Origin: Silene latifolia
Taxonomy: Eukaryota > Streptophyta > Magnoliopsida > Caryophyllales > Caryophyllaceae
Assembly (NCBI RefSeq): GCF_048544455.1
Contig: NC_133534.1
Coordinates: 90,735,637-90,799,636 of the forward strand
Length of the DNA: 64,000 bases
Reading direction: 5' to 3'
Both the position numbers and the translations under genes were made by a program. The notes beneath the pieces were generated by a model that was not told where the DNA came from, made no database searches, and worked only from the letters and a program-made list of their open reading frames with translations. Shown in pieces: positions 44,608 to 56,181 of the stretch (position 1 is its first letter; every line of letters starts with the position of its first letter).

Positions 44608-45875
44608 TGTTGGAATATGTGTCCTCCGACAATAACGCGATCACGACTGTTGATCATGATGATCACATGTTTAAATCTCATTATAAAGAATACAATTGGG
44701 AAGTATTTTTTACTGTCAACTGGTCAACATATATCGGTAATGATTGGCTGACTAGAGTTTGACATTACTGTCGTGCGACGGTGGTGATCAGTTGACCCCC
44801 TAGGTCATACCTATAGGGCAACACTCTTAATTGATCATTTAATTAATCGTATAGCGTTACGAGTTAATTAAATTACTTGAAAAATTGACGGACGATTTTG
44901 GAAGTAAAATCTACGTATCTCATTGATATTTGATTAAATCAGATACGGTCTGAGTAATTGAATTGTATCATTACTCAGATGAAATTATTATTTAAAGAAA
45001 CAATTAAAATTGAATGAATTATTATAAATACAATTTATTGTGATTTGTAAATTGCTAAAATATTTTGGTACAAGTAATTATGAATTACTAAGTCGATTTT
45101 TGTATATGACGTATTTTTATTAATACGTTGATTTTTAATATGTTAAAAATACATAACAAATTTATGTAACATATGACATGTGACTTAAGACAAAATTGAC
45201 AAAAATAAAATGGATTCCATTTTATGTATGTACCGAAATTAGGGGAAGGTTTAGGCTAATATTGTGTTGTTTAAATTAGTGGAAAACATAATCATTCACT
45301 AATAGCCTAGTTATGCAACCCTAGTTTGCATTGTTTAGAACAACACACTCATGCATTGGCCCTAAGAACCTCCCCCCTTACCCGGTTTTGGCAAAAGAAA
45401 AGACCAAGGGTTTTCTCTATAATTTGTCTAACACATTACTTGTTTTTGTGTGCATTAGAAATTATTCATTCATCTTATCAAATAATTTTTAGAGAGATAA
45501 AAATTATTTTTCCTTCCTTTTCTCCTACCCGGTTTTAGGAGCTAAGACCAAAATTATTTTGGGTCATTTTTCTTTACAAAATTAATATTGTACTAGTATT
45601 TATAATATTGATTTTAATTAAGAGTGAGCCTTGGGTATAAATCCTTGGGAGAGATCCTACATTTGGGTCTTTGTTCATCCAAAAGGAAAGCTCAAGAACA
45701 AGAGAGAAAGGTGATCTCTCTTGTGCGCATTTGAACCGAAAATCCAATGTAAGAATGGATGTTGCTTCTTTTTATTTATTTGTTTGCATGCATAAGATCA
45801 TTAGTTATTTTTATGACAAATTAAATTATAACATATATGAATATGTTAAGTATATATAGATCTATTTTTCCTTCA
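44608..45875 (+). repeat. 5' LTR of A
   Basis: TGTTGGAATATG ... CCTTCA. A TATA box TATAAAT at 45636-45642 is preceded by GCCTTGGG. Pairs with 52111-53382. Confidence 0.95.
45636..45642 (+). promoter_or_regulatory. TATA box in the 5' LTR of A
   Basis: TATAAAT in GGGTATAAATCC, conserved in the 3' LTR near 53140 and, as TATAAAG, in A'. Confidence 0.6.
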
Positions 45876-45877
45876 AT

Positions 45878-45891
45878 TGGTATCATGAGCC
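45878..45891 (+). other. Primer binding site of A (initiator tRNA-Met type)
   Basis: TGGTATCATGAGCC, two bases after the LTR; one T is inserted relative to the usual copia TGGTATCAGAGCC. Confidence 0.78.
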
Positions 45892-48130
45892 ATGGTTGTT
45901 TGCATGCAAATCGGTTAAAAGTTTTTCCGAGTTATAAGAATAACATATAAAACTTGTATTTTGTGTTATTATGAGATATCACGAAATTAATTCATGCATG
46001 TTAAAATTTCTGATCCTAAAATGTTTTTAGGATATTTTGGTTAATTTACGGATTTTTATTGTTCATATTATACAATAATGGCATTTAAATATGATTTTAT
46101 GAGTAAAAATGTCATTTTCGGTCTAAAATTAGCTATACTTTGTATTTTCCAGTGATTTTTGGATATGTTGTCACATATATTATTTTGAGATAACCTGTAA
46201 ATTTTCATAATTTTTGGACTTCTTATGCTGGAAAATTGGATTTTTCATTATTAAATTCGGATTTAGGTGAAAAATAGGTTAATATGATATAAATTTCGAA
46301 TCTGGTCATAGAAATTTAGTATGTTGTCACATGCAATTTTACAAGATGTGTGTAAAATAATGGGCTATAGTGAAGTCTTTTTGCATGATTTATGGATTTT
46401 TGAAGAAAAATAGCATAAATAGTGACATTATTAGTGAAAAATTAATAAAACATAATCTATGACTAAGGAAAAACATTATATGTTGCATTTTATTATCTTT
46501 TTTTTCAGATCTAAAATTGAAAAGTTGATGAATATATTTTTTCTCCTGTTTTTATGATTATTTTAGTTAAAACCGATAAACCGCAACATTGTTTTTCCGG
46601 AAAAATTTCGAAATTTTTAACCTAAGTTTTTGAACATTATGAGTGTCATGGTATTTTTCCAGAATGTTCATGAGTTTAAATTTCAAATTTCAAATTTATT
46701 TGAAATTTTGTGATTTATTTGAAGTTTATAGCTTAATTTTATAATTTTTGGTCCATTAATGAACAATTTTAGAAATATGAGTTAATTATGGTCAAATAAC
46801 TAGTGAAGACAAAATTTTTAGTCCTAAGAGGTTAGGGTAATTAACTTATGCATAAATATGAATTTATGCAATTTTTGTGATTATAAAATGTTGAAATCAC
46901 GCAAATCCGTAAAAACCAAGTAATATACGATGGCGATTTAGCATAAAATTGGGCATGTTCATACATATTATAATGTTGCATTTTCTTTATGATTGTCATA
47001 ATTTTAATTTATTTAATTTTTGAATTATGTAATTTTACTTAGTATGGCCTTAGTTTTTAATTGGTATTTCTCGAAATGTATGGGAATATCAATTCGGTTG
47101 TAATTTTATTGTGATCTCGTATCACCGTTTTGTAATTTAATAGATTTATTTTATTTATTTTAGTTACAAATGTATAATAGGAAATTATGTAATTTATTAT
47201 GTAATTTTATTTAGCTCGGAGTTCCCCAAAACGGATATCTTCAAGATGGCGATACATAAAGACGGTGTTACCGCGAGATGCGTGCCACAACCGAAGTTCA
47301 AGGGACCAATGGAGTTGGCTTCCGAATATGTAATAGTTAAATAGTTTTTCTATTTTAGGAAAGGCCATACTAGGATTTATTTATTTTATGCTTGCATTTT
47401 ATTTTATGTCACATGCATCGCTAAATCGCCATAACTAAAACATGCATCTTTTTTCATCGAGTTTATCGACCGTGTCAATTAGAATTATCGTAGTTCACCG
47501 CTTTAGTTCACTTAAAACGTGATAGATAATAAATTGACATGACCTCTCGCTAAAACAATTAATTGAGACATAGCCTTACCAAATAGTAGAAACCATGAAA
47601 ACCTATTTCGCGAGGGAGTGCACTCGGCCCTACCGGGGTACAAACCTTGTTACGTAGGGGAAGTGGGTGATGAATGTTAATCCACCGAGTTCATGTTAAT
47701 GAGGATTTCATCGGCCATAACGTGCCTAAATTGATGTGGATTTGGATCATGGACACATTTATTCGAAATTTGGATTGAACTCAACAAAAGTTTTTCGATA
47801 AGGGTTTCATCGGCCATACCGTGCCCTTGTCGGATGTGTTTTTGGCTATAGATAATTATTAGAGTAATTTTATCGACCAAGAGTTCTAAAAGTAGAATCG
47901 ATTAAAACGTTAATCCACCGAGTTATATTGATAAAGGTTTCATCGGCCATACCGTGCCTAAGTCGATATGAATTTGGGTCTTGGAATCATTTATCTAGTT
48001 GGGTAGAGGTCACTAGAAAAATGCATAAAACTTGTTTAAATCATACATTTTTACGAGTATTATTATTAAATACGACATTTGTTTTACTCCTTCTATTTTG
48101 TTTTGTAGACACTTTTTTTTCTCATAACAA
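45892..48130 (+). other. Leader of A with imperfect repeats
   Basis: A+T-rich, no ORF. Repeats with the word TTTCATCGGCCATAC or close variants start at 47703, 47803 and 47936; a diverged unit (GTGCACTCGGCCCTACC) lies near 47617. The counterpart in A' has the same repeats with a different central sequence. Confidence 0.75.
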
Positions 48131-49156
48131 ATGGCAACACCAACCCCTAACGCCACGCCTCTCGCTAGTTCATCATGGCTCCGATCCTTCATGGATCGAT
48201 GTAAACTTGAAAAGAATGGGTCAAATTTCTCCGATTGGGATGCCCAACTCAAATTGGCCGCCCAAGGTGACGACAAGCTTCGTTACCTTACCGAGGCCTC
48301 TCCACCCGAACCTACTACTAGGTCGACCGCCGCCACTAGGGAAGCATATGAGGCTTACCAAAAGGAGTCCGCCGCAATGAAAAATGTCTTCATGTTTGCG
48401 ATGGAGGCGGACCTCCAAAGGAGAGCCTTTAAAATGGGCAATGCTAATGAGATTTACTTCAAGCTTGTGACAATGTTTTCACAAACTCCGCGGATCGTCC
48501 AATATGAGGCAGCCGCGGCATTCTTTGATCTCGACTTCAAAGAGGGCCAAAAGGTTAGCCCTCATGTGCTCAAACTTATGGAGCTTGTCGAGACCTTGAA
48601 GATTCAAAAGGTTGAAATCCCCAAAGAACTCATTGTAGATAGGATTCTACACTCCTTGTCCAAAGTGAAAGCGTATGTTCAATTCCGGGTGAATTTTAAC
48701 ATGCAAGACAAGGATGTGTCTCTTGAAGAATTGCACAAGTTACTTGTGCAAGCCGAGAGGGACATGGGGTTAAATGTGAACCCTCCAAAGGATGTTCTTA
48801 ACATAAGCACTAAGAGTAAGGGGAAGTTCAAGAAGAATGGGAGGAAGGGTAAGAAGCAAGCTCCCACATTCACCAAAGCTAGGACTTGTGAAGCTAGCAC
48901 TTCAAAAATCAAGAAGGGTCCTCTTGATAAATGCCATTATTGTAATGGTATGGGACATTGGAAAAGAAATTGTTCCAAATACCTTGGTGATATTAAGGCT
49001 GGAAAGATCACTCCAGTAGGTAAATGACTATCCTTTGTTTTATGTTTCTAATTCAACTATGGTATTATGATACAAAGTTGTGATAATGTATCTCCCTTTT
49101 TGTTATAAATAGGGCCTCCACCAAGCAAAGACAAAGGAAAAGAAAAGCAAGCATAA
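48131..49156 (+). CDS. gag: Copia-type Gag of A (intron near C-terminus)
   Basis: Particle-forming protein; 298 residues without splicing (48131-49027), no internal stop. Copia gag domain (SSWLRSFMDRCKLEKNGSNF near the start, SPHVLKLMELVETLKI in the middle), basic linker, zinc knuckle CHYCNGMGHWKRNC. The predicted intron is 49020-49112 (donor GTAG|GTAAATG; a pyrimidine-rich end; acceptor AAATAG|GG). Splicing extends the frame in phase through PPPSKDKGKEKQA to a stop at 49154-49156. The near-identical protein in A' (2856-3887) also lacks any break. Pol is absent, so reverse transcription would need a helper. Confidence 0.9.
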
Positions 49157-52110
49157 GAAACCATCAAGGAGCTAGGAATAGCTTTCATGGAGCTTCGCTT
49201 TTTATTGTCTTATTTTATTCATGTTTTTGAATTTTAGAACCTTACGTTTCCGTGTTCGACATGGAAAGGTATTTTGGATAATGGTTTGTATTTTGGATAA
49301 TGGTGACTTGGTTTGCAACCCAAGTCACCCGTTTTATCATTCTATCCTTTTGTTCTAAAATTCATGTTTACATGCTTGCTCTTAGAAACATATAACTTAA
49401 AGTGATCTAATAGACAAATATAATGACGGGTTTCATTATATGTCCACATGCTTAAGGCTTGTGTATGATCATTTACAAAGTAACCTTGAGTCTACGAAGT
49501 CTCTTAAAGGAATGTCAATCACCAAGTAAACTTACGAAATCAATAACTATTAGTCAATCTATGAGATAGTTCTCCTTAAAATTTCAACATCATTTTTTGT
49601 GTCTCATATGCTATCTTTGAATCTATAGTGTATTTATTCTAAAGATAGAGTGGGAGAAAAATGAGGACACAACACACAAGACAAGATAAATTTGTGTACT
49701 TGTGTATATGAGATCGACGCAAGGGAGAATGATTTGAATGAAGGTATATCTATTTACATAGTATACCAAATAGATGAGATCTATGGTCTCAAGTAAGTTC
49801 TATATGACAAAAGAGACCAAGTGAAGTAATCGAAAGAACATATTCTTAAGATAACTACACGAGGAGACCGAAAGAAAGTTTTGGAACAAAATGACTAATG
49901 TAAAGTCTTGACAAGTTTTTGACTAAGTTTATGAAAATTTTGATCAATTGTTTCAACCTTGAGATTTGCTTAAGAGCCTAAATGAATCAAAGTAACATAC
50001 TAGTTATGATAGAGTTGCAAAGATTGATATACCGATATCTTCAATGGCCAAGTTTTAACCACGCAAATGTCATTACTTAACCTCATTATGAAATGGTTAA
50101 ACCTCCTTCCGAAAGGGTATTTCGAAGGACGTGTTCTAGATATTATTTATATTTGAATAATGACATCACTACACATTATTATGATATGTGTGAGTTAGAG
50201 ATTAATATCTCTTTCCATAAGGTTAAGATAAGACCACTTCAAAATAGGTATTTTAAAAGGATATGATGGGAACATATATGGTTTTATCTTAATACCTTGG
50301 CAATGCAATTTATATTTCAATTCTTGAAAAGTTTCGATTGAGAAGTCAATTTCGAAATATATGGAATTGAGTGGGAGTTAGGAAATTATCATGTGAAGAC
50401 ATGGAATTTAGTGGGAGCTATCATCCTTTGAATGTTTACAACTCACCACTCATTGAAGAATGACGAGCTAATACCTTCGTTCATAGAGGAAGATTTGAGT
50501 TTTCAATTCTGGATGAAAATGGACTATGATGAATCCAATTACATCAAGGGATATTGGATTAGTATTGGGAGATACACATCGAATCAACAAGCCACATAGG
50601 TTATTCATGTGAATGAAAATGGAATTACCATTAGCAATCATGGTCGTTTATTGAATCTTAGAACGGTTGCTCTCATGATTATTAGTGACTAATGTTTCTG
50701 CCATTAGAATAATCATGCACATATCCAATGGTGAATCATATGCATAAGAGCATGATGATTCATTGGTAAACCATAATAGAAACGTCATGAATTCTCGAGT
50801 AGAATCCGATGAGCGATTTCGGTGTTTGACGGAATGCTCTATTGTGTGTCAAGAGGTTGCACATATTATAGAAAATCCGAGCACATGCAAGGATTTATGA
50901 GAATCCTAAACCTTTCAAGCTAGAAAGAGAAATAAGAAGTTTTGGAAAGATACTTAGTTGAATAAGAAGTTATTCAAAACTAATCCTTCCTAATATGCTA
51001 GAACTTGTGAGAAGTGCTAGACCAATCGTCTTGGCAAATTGTTGTAAGACTCTACAAAACATATACCTAGTGCATTGTGTGTGGATGGAGTACTTGATCA
51101 GTACAAGTTATATCATTCATCACAAATTCGTTCGTTATGTGATAATCGATAAGGAAGTTCTTTCAAGTTAAAGAACCGAAACCAAGGTCGGGAACCTTAA
51201 ATTGTACTTGGTAAGATTCATGCTATGAGAGAGAACATGAATGTAAAGGAAAATGCAAGTGTAAGAAGTTTGAACACATGGACACATGGCATGTTAAACT
51301 TCTATTGCAATCAATAAGTGTTTTCACTTACGATATACATCACAAGGTTGAAATATGGTATTGACTACACGAGTGTGATGTCGACATTTGTCGTTTGAGT
51401 TATTATTATTAACTCACCGTACACTTTGTTACATCCAAACGGGTTGTGGAGACAATTGAACCCCGTTAAAGTGAACATGGATTAAAATTGTATTTGCCCA
51501 TAGTTACTTACATGAGGTGACGTCTCGAAGTGACTACAGTGTGATGCGATTGATGGCAAGTTCAAGTGCCATAGAGTCATATGAGAATGACTAGTCGATC
51601 ACATAGGCGGACTGTTAGGAACATTTTGTCGGGCCTAATGACCGCTTATAGAGTTCTGGCAAATTTATATAGCCTGGTCGTGGCGAGAGCTGCTATAGTA
51701 TTCAAATGAGTCGATTCTTTTGACTAAAGACTATTCGCCTAAGATGGCACAATTTCAGATTTGATTTGGTTACTACGACCTTCGTAAATGGGGTCAAATG
51801 GGCATATTTTGGGTTATGATGGCTGTGGCTAGTCGAAGGGAATGAGTGCGATAGGAATTGTCCACCCCTAGTCAGGGTTATAACAATATCTCAGGGCCAC
51901 TCGAGGAGTAATGAACTGGAAATGCGTGGCCACGCTCGGAAGGTATCTATGTCAGATAAATCTGGTCAATCAGTTATTCTCCAGATCGAGGAAACCACTC
52001 TCGATATGATCACTTGCAAGTACGACCTGAAAGACACCTTGCATTGAGTGGGAGATAGTAATAGGACAAGAGAATTGGTGACGCACACTTGTTGAGAAGA
52101 AGTGGGAGAT
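49157..52110 (+). other. Non-coding 3' region and polypurine tract of A
   Basis: About 3 kb without a credible ORF and without visible pol remnants. The last 700 bases resemble B's 3' region. The purine-rich GAAGAAGTGGGAGAT at 52096-52110 abuts the 3' LTR. Confidence 0.78.
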
Positions 52111-53382
52111 TGTTGGAATATGTGTCCTCCGACAATAATGCGATCACGACTGTTGATCATGATGATCACATGTTTAAATCTCATTATAAAGAATACAATT
52201 GGGAAGTATTTTTTACTGTCAACTGGTCAACATATATCGGTAATGATTGGCTGACTAGAGTTTGACATTACTATCGTGCGACGGTGGTGATCAGTTGACC
52301 CCCTAGGTCATACCTATAGGGCAACACTCTTAATTGATCATTTAATTAATCGTATAGCGTTACGAGTTAATTAAATTACTTGAAAAATTGACGGACGGTT
52401 TTGGAAGTAAAATTTACGTATCTCATTGAAATTTGATTAAATGAAATACGGTCTGAGTAATTGAATTGTATCATTACTCAGATGAAATTATTGTTTAAGG
52501 AAACAATTAAAATTGAATGAATTATTATAAATACAATTTATTGTGATTTGTAAATTGCTAAAATATTTTGGTACAAGTAATTATGAATTACTAAGTCGAT
52601 TTTTGTATATGATGTATTTTTATTAATACGTTGATTTTTAATATGTTAAAAATACATAACAAATTTATGTAACATATGACATATGACATAAGACAAAATT
52701 GACAAAAATAAAATGGATTCCATTTTATGTATGTACCGAAATTAGGGGAAGGTTTAGGCTAATATTGTGTTGTTTAAATTAGTGGAAAACATAATCATTC
52801 ACTAATAGCCTAGCCATGCAACCCTAGTTTGCATTGTATAGAACAACACACTCATGCATTGGCCCTAAGAACCTCCCCCCTTACCCGGTTTTGGCAAAAG
52901 AAAAGACCAAGGGTTTTCTCTATAATTTGTCTAACACATTACTTGTTTTTGTGTGCATTAGAAATTATTCACTCATCTTATCAAATAATTTTTAGAGAGA
53001 TAAAAATTATTTTTCCTTCCTTCCCTTTCTCCTACCCGGTTTTAGGAGCTAAGACCAAAATTATTTCGGGTCATTTTTTTTTACAAAATTAATATTGTAC
53101 TAGTATTTATAAGATTGATTTTAATTAAGAGTGAGCCTTGGGTATAAATCCTTGGGAGAGATCCTACACTTGGGTCTTTGTTCATCCAAAAGGAAAGCTC
53201 AAGAACAAGAGAGAAAGGTGATCTCTCTTGTGCCCATTTGAACCGAAAATCCAATGTAAGAATGGATGTTTCTTCTTTTTATTTATTTGTTTGCATGCAT
53301 AAGATCATTAGTTAATTTTATGACAAATTAAATTATAACATATATGAATATGTTAAGTATATATAGATCTATTTTTCCTTCA
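52111..53382 (+). repeat. 3' LTR of A
   Basis: TGTTGGAATATG ... CCTTCA, 1272 bases, followed by the CCATT duplication copy and the rest of E. Confidence 0.95.
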
Positions 53383-53615
53383 CCATTATTTGATTTTGTG
53401 TGCTTAATGTTTGGATGTGTCGCCATTTTGGCAAGACCCACCTTGCCTTGCAAGAAGGCATCCTACCTCATGGTTGTCTTGTTGTGAGTTGAAGGGGTGG
53501 AGTGAGATCCGCTAATTGTCTCATATGGGCTATGTTATTAGGTTAGTTGAAATAATGGTCCTAGTCTTTGTCACCTCTTTACTCGGGACGAGCAAAGGTT
53601 CGGTTTGGGGATATT
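53383..53615 (+). other. End of the 3' region and polypurine tract of E
   Basis: Resumes E after A; aligns with 25005-25232 of D. Ends in CGGTTTGGGGATATT, the likely plus-strand primer, at 53601-53615. Confidence 0.8.
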
Positions 53616-55331
53616 TGATGTGACCATAATTAGCGCATATTTAGCCCCCGAATTAGCCTTGTTCCCATACTTTTTAGTGCATATTTGGGTCATTTATTGT
53701 CTTTAGTTCTTTGTTTTGCATATTCTTTGAGATTTTGATCCCTTGGTAGGAAAGGAGTGCAAATCTTGCATTTTCATGGCAAAGCGAGACTAAATTGATC
53801 GAATTCAATGACCAAGCATCAAGGCGAGACAAGATTAGAAGGCCTTTGTACATATTATAGTAGATGAGAAATGTTGAGAAAGGATCCTTGAGTCCCCAAG
53901 GAAATCCCCAAGGAATTTATGAAGAAAAGGGAAGAAAAGAAGAAGAAATGTTGCTGAGGCACAATCCGTGCGGATTGTCTACAATCCGGCCGTCCTCCAC
54001 ATGCACAATCCGTGCGGTTTCATCCCAAGACGCTCGGGTTTGCCATCACCAGAATCCGTCCGGATTCCTCCAAAACCGCCCGTGTTCCACCGCCAGAATC
54101 CGCCCGTCCCGACTCCAAAATGAACGGATTCTTGTACAACGCAATTTCGTCTTCTCCAAGCTACAAAGAAAGAAGCCCTTCCTTCGAAAAATACCGGCTC
54201 CTCCCTGCTCAATCTAAAAAGTGTAATTACTAGTTTAGCCCTTAGTTAACCCTAATGCATCCCTCTAATTTCCACTATAAATACCCCATTAGTCTAATTA
54301 GAAGAGCATGTTCTTCTTATCAATAATTAGAGTAGTTAATATCAATCAAATCTCTCTTTAGTATTGTAATCAACAATTAATCAAGTTCTAATACAAGTTT
54401 TATTTCCTTAATCTCTCTTTTGTTCATCCTTTATTTTGGGTAATTGAAGATTATTTGGGTTATTATTGGGAGATTGACAACCTCTCAATCAAGCATCAAG
54501 TACTTCTTTTATCTTTGCTTTATTATTGGAATCATTAGTAGGTATAATTCTCTTAATCCCTCTTTAATTATCGTTAATTACTTTCATTTATTCATCATGT
54601 TTCCTTTTGTTGGTATGATTGACATCCTTGCTAGCATGATCAACATGATAATAAGTGAGTAGTGACCTAGCTAGGGTTAATGGGTGATTAGGGGAAACCA
54701 ACATGGGGAATGATTCATGCTTAATTTAATATGCTTTCATGGTTTATTTGCTTGCTTGTTTTGATCTCAACTCATGCACTTGTTATGTTTGATGAAATGC
54801 TAAGCCTATGAATCCTTGCATTTACCATCATCTCCTATATTTTCAATGAGACTTGTAAGACATAACCCAACTCGAGTCTCATTAGACCATGCATGTTGTT
54901 GAGTAGGGAAGACTAAGTCGACTTGTAGGTGTTGTACAATCTAATCGATTCGGCTCCAGGACCCAAACTTTCTTAGGGTTGTAAGATATAACCCAACTCA
55001 ATCCATCACAACAATAATTGCTTGTTTATAATTTGAGAACATGTTTGTATGATCAATTCCCATGAATCCCCTATGACCCCATGACACCCTAGTGCTTTTT
55101 ATCAATTGTTTACAACCCTTTTAATTCATCTTGCTTGTTTATTTCCATTGCTATTTTAGTTTAGTGACCTTCTACATCAACCCAATTTGTGACACCCCTA
55201 AGACACCACTAGTTGCAATAGAAATCTCAATTCAATACCCGTCCCTTGGGATCCGACCTTTACTTGCCTCTTTACTAATTGTAGAGTTGTTTGTGAAGCT
55301 ATAAATTTGTGAACACGAAACACACCGATCA
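53616..55331 (+). repeat. 3' LTR of E
   Basis: TGATGTGACCATAATTAG ... ACACCGATCA; 1716 bases. TATA box at 54275-54285. Dyad cluster near 53960-54130. Confidence 0.95.
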
Positions 55332-55636
55332 AACTCATCCTCCTAGATGAACGTAGATTGCACGCGTTGCATAATATGCAAACATATCAGGCACGTATCA
55401 AACGAGCCTTCAACAAAAGGGTTAAGCCAAGGAACATCAAAGAAGGAGACTTGGTTCTCAAATCAGTTAGAGTTCTTTTACCTGTCGATCCACGAGGAAA
55501 GTTTAAACCCAACTGGGCCGGACCATTTCTGGTCAAATCCATACTCCCGTGGGGTGCAGTTAGGATCACAGACTTAGATGGGAATGAATTTGCCAACCCA
55601 ACAAACCTCGACCAACTAAAACGTTTATATGCCTAG
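55332..55636 (+). pseudogene. int: Integrase C-terminal part of C
   Basis: Continuation of 34441-35495 after the AACTC duplication (55332-55336). RIKRAFNKRVKPRNIKEGDL, then GKFKPNWAGPFLVKSILPWG and LTDLDGNEF-like residues (ITDLDGNEFANPTNLDQLK) are the usual end of Tat integrase. The frame ends at 55634-55636 with KRLYA. Confidence 0.93.
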
Positions 55637-56181
55637 AATAGGAACAAAATGTGCCTCGTGTAACCTCACGTGTCGCACCAGTGGCACGGAATATAAACGG
55701 CCCCTGGCCAGCTGAAATAAGCTAATGACACCTTGCTCTTGCATTTTGAGAAATCCTCATCCTCATATCATCAAATAAACTGAACTGTGCTTTGAGAGTA
55801 AGTAAAGCTCATGCTTATTTTCTAGTTCATTATAAGTTCTTGCTTAGAACAATTATTCTTTTATATTTACTTGAACTACGCGCAAGGGTTTGATTTCATT
55901 TTTAAAATGAATACGTAGGCAATCCTTCACATGATACAACCCAGTATTTTTTAAATGTAAATAGAAGGACATTTGCATATGCATTTGGAATTCGACAAGA
56001 ATAATAGAAGAAAAATCACAACGGTTTCATAACCAATTAACCTTTTTATTTCATTTCTTTCCATAATAATAATAATACGCTACATAATAAAATAAATGCT
56101 AAAATAAATAGTCTAGGATTCTAAAAACCCCGCCATCTTATCACAAAAAATGATAATAATAAATAATATAAAAGACTTAGG
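55637..56181 (+). other. Non-coding spacer after pol of C
   Basis: No ORF seen. It separates the sense pol from the end of the first antisense gene (56182). Confidence 0.6.

Larger units (their letters stand above)
44608..53382 (+). mobile_element. Element A: complete gag-only Ty1/copia-derived retrotransposon
   Basis: 8.8 kb with two LTRs (1268 and 1272 bases), methionine-type primer site, 2.2-kb leader, intact gag with a predicted intron, 3 kb of non-coding sequence and a polypurine tract. No pol domain. By eye the LTRs differ at about 23 positions plus one 4-base indel (about 1.8%). It is nested in E's 3' region in the same orientation as its host. Confidence 0.94.
35496..55331 (+). mobile_element. 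Element E: non-autonomous Athila-type retrotransposon hosting A
   Basis: Complete element with two LTRs (1737 and 1716 bases), tRNA-Asp primer site, gag-protease, CpG-dyad array, ATHILA-type ORF, long 3' region and polypurine tract. Without the A insertion it measures about 11.06 kb. There is no RT, RNase H or integrase: the gap between protease end (40169) and ORF start (41203) is about 1 kb, as in E'. Counting by eye, the LTRs differ by roughly 2.5%, apart from a 43-base deletion in the 3' LTR near 55305 and two short insertions near 53900. Confidence 0.93.

Noticed and set aside
47677..48276. Minus-strand ORFs over the leader and gag start of A
   Set aside because: They are mirror frames of the leader repeats and of gag.
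54012..54233. Overlapping plus and minus ORFs in LTR U3 regions (also near 35806-36107, 9959-10481 and 14766-15056)
   Set aside because: They result from the CpG-dyad words, which lack stop codons in several frames. Protein content is repetitive and unlike any family.
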